A stretch of 64,000 nucleotides of DNA from Corynebacterium comes (lineage in GTDB: Bacteria; Actinomycetota; Actinomycetes; Mycobacteriales; Mycobacteriaceae): NCBI RefSeq assembly GCF_009734405.1, contig NZ_CP046453.1, positions 2,728,001 through 2,792,000 on the forward strand. Reading direction: 5' to 3'. Made by a program: the position numbers and the translations under genes. Shown here one piece after another: positions 1-7,549 of this stretch (its first letter is position 1; the number at the start of each line of letters is the position of its first letter). Under the pieces are notes generated by a model that was not told the DNA's origin, searched no databases, and worked only from the letters and a program-made list of their open reading frames with translations.

Positions 1-195
1 ATGGCCACCTCGCAGAAGGGCAAGTGGATCTGCAACGAAGCCCGGGAACTGCTCGCCGGCAACGGCCTGCTGCTGGAGTACCACGTCGCCCGCCACCTCA
101 CCGACATGGAGGTCGTGTCCACCTACGAGGGCACCGACTCGATGCAGGCCCTGATCATCGGCCGCGACATCACCGGCATCTCGGCGTTCAGGTAG
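1..195 (+). CDS. Acyl-CoA dehydrogenase, C-terminal fragment (glutaryl-CoA dehydrogenase-like), cut by window start
   Basis: Only the last ~64 residues are inside the window; the reading frame is open from base 1, so the first ATG here is not evidence of the true start. The tail contains a YEGTDSMQALIIGRDITG stretch that resembles the C-terminal helix of glutaryl-CoA-type acyl-CoA dehydrogenases, where the Glu after Tyr is the catalytic base. It would oxidise an acyl-CoA with FAD and pass electrons to ETF. A 3-hydroxyacyl-CoA dehydrogenase gene follows 44 bp later on the same strand, so the two probably form a beta-oxidation operon. Substrate specificity cannot be judged from the fragment. 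Confidence 0.8.
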   Translation: MATSQKGKWICNEARELLAGNGLLLEYHVARHLTDMEVVSTYEGTDSMQALIIGRDITGISAFR

Positions 196-239
196 ACGAC
201 CCCTCCCAGACCCTCTCCGACCGAAAGTAGAACTGAGAC

Positions 240-1094
240 ATGACCTCCATCTCCCTCCCGTCCCGCGTCGGTGTGCTCGGCGGCGGCCGCATGGGCGCCG
301 GCATCGCCCACGCCTTCCTGATCAACGGCTGCGACGTCGTGATCGTCGAGCGTGACCACGCCGCAGCCACCGCAGCCCGCGAGCGCGTGGAGAGCAGCGT
401 CGACAAGTCCCTCTCCCGCGGACTCGACGGCGACCGCGACGGGATCCTCGCCCGTTTCCGCGTGAGCACGAACCACAGCGACTTCGCCGACCGCGACCTC
501 GTCGTCGAGGCTGTCCCGGAGGACTGGGACCTGAAGGTCGCCTCCCTGACCGGCGTCGAGGCCCACCTGTCGGCGACCGCCGTGCTGGCCTCCAACACCT
601 CCTCCCTGTCCATCGACGGGCTGGCCGAGGAACTCAAGCGTCCGGAGAACTTCATCGGCCTGCACTTCTTCAACCCCGTTCCGGCCTCCGACCTCATCGA
701 GGTTGTCGTGGGGAAGAACACCGACCCGGAGCTGGCCGACGCAGCCGCCGAGTGGACCCGCGCACTGGGCAAGACCCCGGTCGTTGTCACCGACGCCCCC
801 GGTTTCGCCTCTTCCCGCCTCGGCAACGTCCTCGCCCTGGAGGCGATGCGCATGGTCGAGGAGGGAGTGGCCGGCGCCGAGGACATCGACAACGCCATGG
901 TGCTCGGCTACAAGCACGCAGCCGGCCCGCTGCGCACCACCGACATCGTCGGCCTGGACGTCCGCCTGGGCATCGCCGAGTACCTGGCCTCCACCCTGGG
1001 TCCGCGTTTTGAGCCGCCGCAGATCCTGCGTGACAAGGTCGCCCGCGGTGAGCTCGGACGCAAGACAGGCAAGGGCTTCTTCGACTGGAGCTGA
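240..1094 (+). CDS. 3-hydroxyacyl-CoA dehydrogenase (3-hydroxybutyryl-CoA type)
   Basis: This 284-aa protein has the length of stand-alone short-chain 3-hydroxyacyl-CoA dehydrogenases. The N-terminal Rossmann motif GGGRMGAG begins at residue 14 and an acidic residue follows the second strand (VIVERD), which favours NAD+. The HFFNPV signature with the catalytic His is at residues 142-147, and the C-terminal half carries the helical dimerisation domain ending in GELGRKTGKGFFDW, typical of the family. It would oxidise 3-hydroxyacyl-CoA to 3-ketoacyl-CoA in the cytoplasm. It lies 44 bp after the acyl-CoA dehydrogenase gene and before a strong hairpin. It could serve chain shortening of acids released by the ketone/alcohol pathway encoded opposite; that link is inference. 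Confidence 0.9.
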   Translation: MTSISLPSRVGVLGGGRMGAGIAHAFLINGCDVVIVERDHAAATAARERVESSVDKSLSRGLDGDRDGILARFRVSTNHSDFADRDLVVEAVPEDWDLKVASLTGVEAHLSATAVLASNTSSLSIDGLAEELKRPENFIGLHFFNPVPASDLIEVVVGKNTDPELADAAAEWTRALGKTPVVVTDAPGFASSRLGNVLALEAMRMVEEGVAGAEDIDNAMVLGYKHAAGPLRTTDIVGLDVRLGIAEYLASTLGPRFEPPQILRDKVARGELGRKTGKGFFDWS

Positions 1095-1110
1095 AGTCTC
1101 CCGCGCGCAT

Positions 1111-1156
1111 CGGCAGGGGCCGGATGAGGTGTATTTTCCTCGTCCGGCCCCTGCCG
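1111..1156. terminator. Long inverted repeat between the 3-hydroxyacyl-CoA and 3-hydroxyisobutyrate dehydrogenase genes
   Basis: An 18-bp stem (left arm 1111-1128, right arm 1139-1156, one G-U type mismatch) encloses a 10-nt AT-rich loop. There is no T tract immediately after the right arm, so it may be a weak terminator or an RNA-processing/stabilising hairpin that separates expression of the two flanking genes. Confidence 0.6.
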
Positions 1157-1225
1157 ACGGGCGTAGCGTCGGAGAGACCCCCCGTTGATTCCGTCCCGAT
1201 CCCGCACGAAAGAAGGGCAGCAGAA

Positions 1226-2116
1226 ATGAAGAACATCGCATTCATCGGACTCGGCAGCATGGGTGGCCCCATGGCCGCCAACCTTGTCAAGGAGGGCTTC
1301 ACCGTCCGCGGTTTCGACGTCACCGACGTGGCGAAGAAGATGGCCTCCGAGGCGGGCGTCGAGATCATCGACACCTCCGTCGAGGCCGCCGAGGGAGCCG
1401 ACGCCGTGATCACCATGCTCCCCACCGCGGGCCTGGTCGCCTCCACCATCACTGAACTGCTCGAGAAGGTGGGGAACAAGCCCCGCCTGTTCATCGACTC
1501 CTCGACCATCGGTGTCGCCGAGGCCCGTGACAACGCCGCGCGTGTCGAAGCGGCCGGCTCCGTGTTCCTCGACGCCCCGGTCTCCGGTGGCCACGGCGGA
1601 GCCGTCGACGGCACCCTGGCCATCATGGTCGGAGGGCCCGCGGACGCCTTCGCCGAGGCTCGTCCGCTTTTCGATGCCATGGGCGACGCCGTCACCCACT
1701 GCGGCGCCGTCGGCACCGGCCAGGGCGTGAAGATCTGCAACAACATGGTCCTGGGCATCCACCAGATCGCCCTGTGCGAGGCATTCCTCATGGGCGAGCG
1801 CATCGGCCTGGACGCCCAGACGATCTACGACGTCATTTCGCACTCCACGGGCAACTCCTGGGCGCTGCAGGAGCATGCCCCGGCCAAGGGCATAGACAAG
1901 GGCTTCCCCGCCGACAACGACTATGAGGGCGGCGCACCCGCGGCACTCATCGCCAAGGATCTCGGCTTCGCGCGAGAGGCCCTGGAGATGACCGGCACAC
2001 ACTCCGTGCTGGGGGTACCGGCCGCCCAGTTGTACGCCGACTTCGACGCCTCCGGCCGCGGCCAGCTGGACATGTCCGCGGTGATGTTGGCCCTGCGCGA
2101 GCGCAGCGAGGGCTGA
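1226..2116 (+). CDS. mmsB: 3-hydroxyisobutyrate dehydrogenase
   Basis: This 296-aa member of the beta-hydroxyacid dehydrogenase family starts at the ATG at 1226, preceded by a purine-rich AGAAGG ribosome site; the frame is open further upstream but only through the hairpin. The N-terminal FIGLGSMGGPMAANL is the classical Rossmann signature of the family, followed by LDAPVSGGHGGAVDGTL (substrate-binding DAPVSGG) and the catalytic Lys (residue 169) in GQGVKICNN. Known reaction: 3-hydroxyisobutyrate to methylmalonate semialdehyde with NAD+, the penultimate step of valine degradation. No adjacent mmsA is visible, so a related small hydroxyacid is possible. The gene ends at a bidirectional terminator facing the aldehyde dehydrogenase gene. 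Confidence 0.88.
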   Translation: MKNIAFIGLGSMGGPMAANLVKEGFTVRGFDVTDVAKKMASEAGVEIIDTSVEAAEGADAVITMLPTAGLVASTITELLEKVGNKPRLFIDSSTIGVAEARDNAARVEAAGSVFLDAPVSGGHGGAVDGTLAIMVGGPADAFAEARPLFDAMGDAVTHCGAVGTGQGVKICNNMVLGIHQIALCEAFLMGERIGLDAQTIYDVISHSTGNSWALQEHAPAKGIDKGFPADNDYEGGAPAALIAKDLGFAREALEMTGTHSVLGVPAAQLYADFDASGRGQLDMSAVMLALRERSEG

Positions 2117-2130
2117 CCCGGAGACACGGC

Positions 2131-2161
2131 GACACCCCGGACGGAGCCCGTCCGGGGTGTC
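2131..2161. terminator. Bidirectional hairpin terminator
   Basis: A perfect 13-bp stem (2131-2143 with 2149-2161) and 5-nt loop lie between the convergent 3-hydroxyisobutyrate dehydrogenase and aldehyde dehydrogenase genes, so it can end transcription from both sides. Confidence 0.8.
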
Positions 2162-2175
2162 ACTCCTGCGCGGTA

Positions 2176-3552
2176 TCAGGCGTGGGGGTTGCGCACGAGC
2201 TTCTTGTTGGCGAACTCGTTGAAACCGAAACGTCCCAGCTCCCGACCGAAGCCCGAGAGCTTCACGCCGCCGAAGGGCAGATCAGGGGCGCTCTTGCTGG
2301 TGCTGTTGATCCACACCATGCCGACCTCGAGCGACTCGGCGAGCTGCCGGGCTTTCTCATCGTCATTGGTGAAGACGCTGGAGGACAGACCGTAGGGGGA
2401 GTCGTTGGCCAGGTCGATCGCCTCGTCGACGGTGTGGAAGCGGTAGACGACGCCGACCGGACCGAACAGCTCCTCCCGGTAGACCCGCATGTCCGGGGTG
2501 ACCCCGCCCAGCAGGGAGGGGCGGTAGTAGGTTTCCGATCCCTCCTCACTGCCGCCGTCGAGGATGACTTCGGCGCCCCGGGCGACAGCGTCGTCGACAA
2601 GCTCATCGAGGTCCTCGGCGCCGGAGGCGGAGGACAGCGGACCGATCCTGGTGGCCGCGTCGGTCGGGTCGCCCGGCACCCACTGGGACATCTTCTCCGT
2701 CAGCTTCTCCACGAACTCGTCGTAGACGCTGTCCTGGACGATGAAACGCTTGGACGCCGTGCATGCCTGGCCCGCGTTGCTGAGCCGGTTGTTGGCGGCT
2801 GCCTTGGCGGCGGCGTCGATGTCGGCGTCCTCGAGGACGATGACCGGGTCGGAGCCACCGAGTTCGAGCACGCACTTCTTCAGGTTCCGGCCGGCGACCT
2901 CGGCGACCGCCGCACCCGCCTTCTCGGAGCCGGTCAGCGAGACGCCCTGGACACGGGGGTCCGCGATGGCGTGGGCGACCTGCGACGAGGAGATGAACGC
3001 GTTGGTGTACACGCCCTCCGGCAGCCCGGCATCACGGAGCACGCGCTCGGTGGCCATGGCGGACTGAGGGCAGTTGCGGGCGTGCTTGATGATCATGGTG
3101 TTGCCGAGCGCGATGTTCGGCGCCGCGAAGCGCGCGACCTGGTAGAAGGGGTAGTTCCAGGGCATGACACCGACCAGTGGGCCGATGGGCTCGGTGCGGA
3201 TCACCGCGGTGCCCGGCCCGGAGATCTCCAGTTCCTCCTCTGCCATGAACTCCTCGAGGTGGTTGGCGTAGTACTCGTAGATCGAGGCGACCAGCTGGAT
3301 CTCGCCGCGTGCCTGGGCGATGGGCTTGCCCATCTCCAGGGTGATCAGGCCCGCCAGCTCATCCTCCCGCTCGCGGTGCAGCTCAGCCGCCCGCAGCAGG
3401 ACAGCCCTACGTTCCTCGGCAGGGGTGGCGCGCCAGGAACGGTAGGCCTTCTCGGCACGTTCGAGGAGCTCCTGCAGTTCAGCGTCCGAGATCTCCTGGT
3501 ACGTTTCCAGGGTTTCGCCGGTGGCCGGGTTGATGGTGGTGTAGACACCCAT
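2176..3552 (-). CDS. NAD(P)-dependent aldehyde dehydrogenase (succinate-semialdehyde dehydrogenase type)
   Basis: The 458-aa protein begins with MGVYTTINPATGE at 3552; in-frame codons further upstream overlap the preceding gene and are not coding. It has the ALDH active site: catalytic Cys at residue 264 in NAGQACTASKRF and the general-base Glu at residue 230 in LELGGSDP, plus a GPLVGVMPWNYP coenzyme region. Length and start resemble the short GabD/YneI branch (succinate semialdehyde). It is the third gene of a minus-strand operon, 37 bp after the Baeyer-Villiger monooxygenase gene and downstream of the esterase, so it probably oxidises the aldehyde formed from the alcohol half of a cleaved ester (acetaldehyde, or an omega-oxo acid if the substrate is a cyclic ketone). 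That assignment is inference. Confidence 0.88.
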   Translation of the reverse strand: MGVYTTINPATGETLETYQEISDAELQELLERAEKAYRSWRATPAEERRAVLLRAAELHREREDELAGLITLEMGKPIAQARGEIQLVASIYEYYANHLEEFMAEEELEISGPGTAVIRTEPIGPLVGVMPWNYPFYQVARFAAPNIALGNTMIIKHARNCPQSAMATERVLRDAGLPEGVYTNAFISSSQVAHAIADPRVQGVSLTGSEKAGAAVAEVAGRNLKKCVLELGGSDPVIVLEDADIDAAAKAAANNRLSNAGQACTASKRFIVQDSVYDEFVEKLTEKMSQWVPGDPTDAATRIGPLSSASGAEDLDELVDDAVARGAEVILDGGSEEGSETYYRPSLLGGVTPDMRVYREELFGPVGVVYRFHTVDEAIDLANDSPYGLSSSVFTNDDEKARQLAESLEVGMVWINSTSKSAPDLPFGGVKLSGFGRELGRFGFNEFANKKLVRNPHA

Positions 3553-3589
3553 GGTGTTTTCTCTCCTGTGGTTGGTTGGGGGATGGAGG

Positions 3590-5215
3590 TCAGGCCGAGG
3601 CCAGCTCGGACGACCGGGTGAGACGGAATCCTTTGTATCCGCTGTCGGCGACTTCCCGCAGAATGGACCGGTAGTTACCCAGTCCCCCGAGGTAGAACAA
3701 CACCGACGGCTTCTTCCCCGGCACATTCGCACCGAAAATCCACGAATCCACCTTCGTGAACACCGTCATCCCCGCAATCTCCCGACACGTATCCGTCCAC
3801 GCCTCCACCGTCGCCTCCTCCGGCTCCACCGCCGTGATGCCATTAGCCTCGGCAAACGCCACCAACTCCGCAATCCACTCCACCTGCGTCTCAATGCTCG
3901 GCGGCAGATTCGTGAACGGACCATTGGGACCCAAAATCATGAACCAGTTCGGAAACTTCGACGTCGTCACACCCAGATAACTGCTGGGCTGACCATCCCA
4001 ATGCTCATTGATACTCACCCCACCCCGACCACGGATCTCCATCCGACGGTAATTACCATCCACCGCATCAAACCCCGTGGCAAAGATCAACACATCCACC
4101 TCATGGAGCTTCCCGTCCGCGGTGACCACACCCTCAGGGGTGATCTCCTGAAACGGCGTCTCCTTCAACGCCACGACATCCACATTGTCCCGGTTGAACG
4201 TGTCGTAGAACCCGTCATCACACAGAGGCCGACGCGCATAGAGATCATGCGGGGTCAGCTTCCGCGCCTTCTCCGGATCCGTGACGATCTCGGCGATCTT
4301 GCCCCGGATAAACGCCGCGGCCGCCTCATTGGCCGCCACATCCGTGGCGATATCCCCGAAGGTGCCGAACATGAAGTTGAACCCGCCACCCTCCTCCCAC
4401 GCCTGGTGGAACACCCGCTCCCGCTCCTGCGCCGACACCGACATCGCCGGAGTGGTGGCCTCCTCGAACCCGAACGCCACCGACGAGTTCTTCGCCTGCT
4501 CCCAGATCTGCTCATAATTCGCCTTGATCTCCGCCAGTTCCGCCTCCGACACCGGGCGCTTGCCCACCGGCACCGAATACTGCGGCGTCCGGATGAAATG
4601 CGTCAGATGCTCCACCACCGGACCCAACGCTGTGACCACCTGCGTACCCGTCGACCCGGAACCGACCACACCGACGCGCTTGCCGGACAGATCAATGCCC
4701 TCCGGCCACGCACCGGTATGCAGCACCAGGCCCTCGAAGGTGTCCAGGCCCGCAATATCGGGCATGTTCACCGCCGAGAGCAGCCCCACCGCGTTGAACA
4801 CGTAGCGTGCACGGTAGATCTGCCCCCCGGCGGTGACCTCCCACAGCTGCTCATCCTCCAGATACACCGACGAGGTGACCTCGGTGTTGAACCGGTAGTG
4901 CCGCGCCAGATCAAACCGCTCGACGACATCCTCGAAATACGCCAGGATCTCCGGCTGCGTGAGATACGTGTTCTCCCAGGAGCTGTCCTGCAGCAGGTCC
5001 TTGTCAAACGAGTAGCGGTAGAGATGGCTGCGGGTATCCGACAGGGCACCGGGGTAACGGTTCCAGTGCCAGGTGCCGGCCGGGCCCGAGGCCTTCTCGA
5101 ACGCGAGCACGGACATGTTCAACTCGTTGGCGAACTTGTGCACACCATAAAGGCCACCGAAACCGGCACCAATGACGATGACATCAACACTCGGGGAAGA
5201 ACTCTGCGTAGACAT
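3590..5215 (-). CDS. Type I Baeyer-Villiger monooxygenase, cyclohexanone/acetone monooxygenase-like
   Basis: This 541-aa flavoprotein has the cyclohexanone-monooxygenase layout: FAD Rossmann motif GAGFGG at residues 16-21, the Baeyer-Villiger fingerprint F-x-G-x3-H-x3-W-P at 160-171, the NADPH motif GSGSTG at 185-190, and a conserved ATGFDAVDGNY block. By recall of the family, the sequence parallels Acinetobacter cyclohexanone monooxygenase along its length, but acetone monooxygenases (AcmA) fall in the same group, so substrate is open: linear methyl ketone to ester, or cyclic ketone to lactone. The start MSTQSSSP at 5215 leaves 46 bp to the esterase gene upstream. It uses NADPH and O2 in the cytoplasm. 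Neighbours (esterase, alcohol and aldehyde dehydrogenases) complete the expected route. Confidence 0.92.
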   Translation of the reverse strand: MSTQSSSPSVDVIVIGAGFGGLYGVHKFANELNMSVLAFEKASGPAGTWHWNRYPGALSDTRSHLYRYSFDKDLLQDSSWENTYLTQPEILAYFEDVVERFDLARHYRFNTEVTSSVYLEDEQLWEVTAGGQIYRARYVFNAVGLLSAVNMPDIAGLDTFEGLVLHTGAWPEGIDLSGKRVGVVGSGSTGTQVVTALGPVVEHLTHFIRTPQYSVPVGKRPVSEAELAEIKANYEQIWEQAKNSSVAFGFEEATTPAMSVSAQERERVFHQAWEEGGGFNFMFGTFGDIATDVAANEAAAAFIRGKIAEIVTDPEKARKLTPHDLYARRPLCDDGFYDTFNRDNVDVVALKETPFQEITPEGVVTADGKLHEVDVLIFATGFDAVDGNYRRMEIRGRGGVSINEHWDGQPSSYLGVTTSKFPNWFMILGPNGPFTNLPPSIETQVEWIAELVAFAEANGITAVEPEEATVEAWTDTCREIAGMTVFTKVDSWIFGANVPGKKPSVLFYLGGLGNYRSILREVADSGYKGFRLTRSSELASA

Positions 5216-5261
5216 AAGAAACATCCTTTTTCTGGGGGTAGGGAGGTGTTCTGGGGTACGG

Positions 5262-6176
5262 TCAGCGGCCCTGGCGGTACCAGTCGGCGAGGCGGGCGAT
5301 CTCTTCGTCTGCCACGTCACTGTTCCCGGCGTTGAAGGTGAAGACGTGCTGCTGGCCCTCGGCGATGTTGAGGGTGGAGTCGACGCCGGCGGCGGTGGCG
5401 CGCTCATGGAGCTGCTCTGCGTTGTCGCGCAGGCACTCGACGGAGCCGGCGTTGATGTAGATGCGGGGGAAGCCCTCGTAGTCGCCGTAGAGCGGGTTCG
5501 CCAGGGGAGTGGTGGGGTCGATCTTGTCGCCCAGCACGCCGGCGATCATGCCCTCGAGCAGCTGCGGGGTGATCAGGGCATCCGTGTCGAGGTTGGTCTC
5601 GAGGGTCTTGCCGTCGTTCTCCATGTTCAGCCACGGGGAGAAGGCAATGACCTGGCCGGGCAGGGGCTTGCCCTGCTCCTTGAGGGACAGTGCGATGGCG
5701 ATGGCGAGGTTGCCGCCGGCGGAGTCGCCGATGGTGGTGATGTTCTTCGGGTCGATGCCGGAGTCGACAAGGGCCTCGAAGACTGCGACGCCGTCCTCAA
5801 CCTGGGCGGGGTGCGGGTGCTCGGGGGCGCGTCGGTAGTCGAGCACGAAGCTCACGGCGCCGAGGGCCTTGGCCACATGGCCGGCGAGCTTGCGGTGGCT
5901 GAAGGAGGAGCCGACAGCGAAGCCGCCACCGTGGGTGTAGAGCAGGACCTGGGACTCATCCGCACCTTCCGGCAGGCACCAGATGCCGGGAACGCCGCCG
6001 ACGACGTCCTCGCGGTAGGTGACGTTCTCCGGCTCGGTGGTGGGCTGGTGCCACTCGTCGAAGACGGCCCGGAACAGGCGCATGTTCATCGTCGGGTAGT
6101 CCGCCATGAGCTGGCTCCACTCCGTGTAGAGGTCGCGCAGCTTGTCCTGGGTTCCGGTGGTGGTCTGGGTGGTCAT
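5262..6176 (-). CDS. Alpha/beta hydrolase, HSL-family carboxylesterase (ester or lactone hydrolase)
   Basis: The 304-aa enzyme carries the hormone-sensitive-lipase oxyanion motif HGGG at residues 82-85 and the nucleophile elbow GDSAGG with Ser152; a GQQHVF stretch near the C-terminus supplies the catalytic His. The ATG at 6176 has a GAGGAGA ribosome site; an in-frame ATG 30 bp upstream lacks one. No signal peptide is visible, so it is cytoplasmic. As the first gene of the operon with the Baeyer-Villiger monooxygenase, it most likely hydrolyses the ester or lactone that enzyme forms, as AcmB does for methyl acetate in Gordonia or ChnC for caprolactone. The product spectrum is inferred from context only. 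Confidence 0.88.
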   Translation of the reverse strand: MTTQTTTGTQDKLRDLYTEWSQLMADYPTMNMRLFRAVFDEWHQPTTEPENVTYREDVVGGVPGIWCLPEGADESQVLLYTHGGGFAVGSSFSHRKLAGHVAKALGAVSFVLDYRRAPEHPHPAQVEDGVAVFEALVDSGIDPKNITTIGDSAGGNLAIAIALSLKEQGKPLPGQVIAFSPWLNMENDGKTLETNLDTDALITPQLLEGMIAGVLGDKIDPTTPLANPLYGDYEGFPRIYINAGSVECLRDNAEQLHERATAAGVDSTLNIAEGQQHVFTFNAGNSDVADEEIARLADWYRQGR

Positions 6177-6307
6177 GATGCTGTCTCCTCGGCTGCTTGC
6201 GCCCACGGGGTCAGATCCCGCGGGCCTTATGTGTTATGTGACTTAGCGCGGCCCATTCAGTGACTTGAACCACACGCTTGCCACTACCGTAAACGCACAC
6301 AGCACAT

Positions 6308-6334
6308 GCACCTGTTCCACTTTGATACAGGTGC
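6308..6334. promoter_or_regulatory. Inverted repeat, candidate operator of the ketone-pathway activator
   Basis: Perfect 8-bp arms GCACCTGT and ACAGGTGC (6308-6315, 6327-6334) are separated by 11 nt. A second small palindrome, CCACC-A-GGTGG, follows at 6336-6346. Both lie in the 306-bp region between the divergent esterase and alcohol dehydrogenase genes, about 130 bp and 150 bp from their starts, where an activator site is expected. Binding by the AcoR-like regulator encoded at 7550 is inference. Confidence 0.45.
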
Positions 6335-6441
6335 CCCACCAGGTGGATTATTGCCTTAAGGGCATTAATAGGACGTTCATTCAGCATGGAAGATGCTCGA
6401 ATCACTGTTCCCTCCAGCACCTTTAACGTGTAGACATAGTT

Positions 6442-6457
6442 TGTGACGGCAATCACT
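6442..6457. promoter_or_regulatory. GlxR/CRP-like site upstream of alcohol dehydrogenase
   Basis: TGTGA-N6-TCACT at 6442-6457 matches the corynebacterial GlxR (CRP-type) consensus TGTGA-N6-TCACA except for the last base. It ends 25 bp before the alcohol dehydrogenase ATG, a position more fitting for repression than activation. It suggests carbon-source control of the pathway. Confidence 0.5.
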
Positions 6458-6482
6458 GAACCAACCACAACGAGAGGTGCCC

Positions 6483-7538
6483 ATGCACGCATACGGAGTT
6501 CTGCCGGACGACCAGACCATCCATGATCTGGAGATCCCCACCCCCGAGCCGGAGGGTCGTCAGGTTCTGCTGCGGGTCACCCGCGTAGGTGCCTGCCACA
6601 CCGACACCCATCTGCGAGAGGGGGGCTATGACCTGGGCAGCCGCGGAAAGATGAGCATGAAGGACCGCGGTTTCCAGTACCCCATCGTCATGGGGCACGA
6701 AACGGTGGGGGAGGTCGTCGAGGTCGGCGACGCCGTCGAGACCGTCCGGGCCGGCGACGTCCGACTCGTCTACCCCTGGATCGGCTGCGGAAAGTGCCGC
6801 GAATGCCGGGAGGGCAATGACAACCGCTGTGCTGCCGGCCAGAACCTCGGGATCGCCCGTCACGGCGGTTACGCCGAATACATCCTCGTCCCCGATGAGA
6901 AGTACCTGGTGGACATCGCCGACCTCGACCCCAGCTGGGCCGCGACCCTTGCCTGCTCCGGCCTGACCGCCTACGCCGCAGTCGACCGGGTCCTGCCGCT
7001 GGACGCGGATGAGCCCGTCGTGCTCTTCGGTGCCGGCGGGCTGGGGCTGACCGCCATCGCGATCCTGCGCTACCGGGGCCACCAGAACGTCTGCGCGGTG
7101 GACGTCTCCGAACGCAACCTCACCCTGGCCGAGGAGATGGGCGCGACGAGCACGGTGAAGTCAGGGGACAACGTCGCCGGAGCCATCGTAGACGCCCTCG
7201 GAGGACCCGCCAGCGCTGTCATCGACTTCGTCAACAACGGGGCCACGGCCACCGCCGCCTTCGACATCCTCAACAAGGGCGGGGTCATGGTGCAGGTCGG
7301 TCTGTTCGGCGGCGAGGTCACCATCCCGACCGCACTGCTCGCGCTCCGGATGATCCGCATCGAGGGCAGCTTCGTGGGCACCCTCGGGCAGCTGCGGGAA
7401 CTCGTCGACATCGCCCGCCGGGGGAAGCTTCCCCACATCCCGATCATTGAGCGCCCCCTGTCCGTCGAGGAAGTGGCCCGAGCGCTCGACGACCTGACCG
7501 CGGGCGGCGTCTCCGGGCGTATCGTCCTGACTGCCTGA
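6483..7538 (+). CDS. Zinc-dependent (secondary) alcohol dehydrogenase
   Basis: A 351-aa medium-chain dehydrogenase. Catalytic zinc ligands are Cys38 (GACHTD) and His72-Glu73 (GHE); the structural zinc lobe is complete with Cys102, 105, 108 and 116. The coenzyme domain shows FGAGGLG followed by an acidic VDVSE, which favours NAD+. The ATG at 6483 is chosen over an in-frame GTG at 6477 because the AGAGG ribosome site ends at 6477. It diverges from the esterase/monooxygenase operon and is followed 11 bp later by the regulator gene, so it is very likely the dehydrogenase that feeds ketone to the monooxygenase (2-propanol, 2-butanol or a cyclic alcohol), and may also oxidise the primary alcohol released later. 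Confidence 0.9.
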   Translation: MHAYGVLPDDQTIHDLEIPTPEPEGRQVLLRVTRVGACHTDTHLREGGYDLGSRGKMSMKDRGFQYPIVMGHETVGEVVEVGDAVETVRAGDVRLVYPWIGCGKCRECREGNDNRCAAGQNLGIARHGGYAEYILVPDEKYLVDIADLDPSWAATLACSGLTAYAAVDRVLPLDADEPVVLFGAGGLGLTAIAILRYRGHQNVCAVDVSERNLTLAEEMGATSTVKSGDNVAGAIVDALGGPASAVIDFVNNGATATAAFDILNKGGVMVQVGLFGGEVTIPTALLALRMIRIEGSFVGTLGQLRELVDIARRGKLPHIPIIERPLSVEEVARALDDLTAGGVSGRIVLTA

Positions 7539-7549
7539 GGAGAACCGAC

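Noticed and set aside
3590..5215. Slightly different codon feel in the Baeyer-Villiger monooxygenase gene, suggesting recent transfer
   Set aside because: The impression was not quantified and the difference seems small; a codon-adaptation calculation would be needed.
6177..6482. Sigma-54 (-24/-12) promoter for the ketone operon
   Set aside because: No GG-N10-GC element at suitable spacing was found, and the regulator lacks sigma-54 contact motifs.
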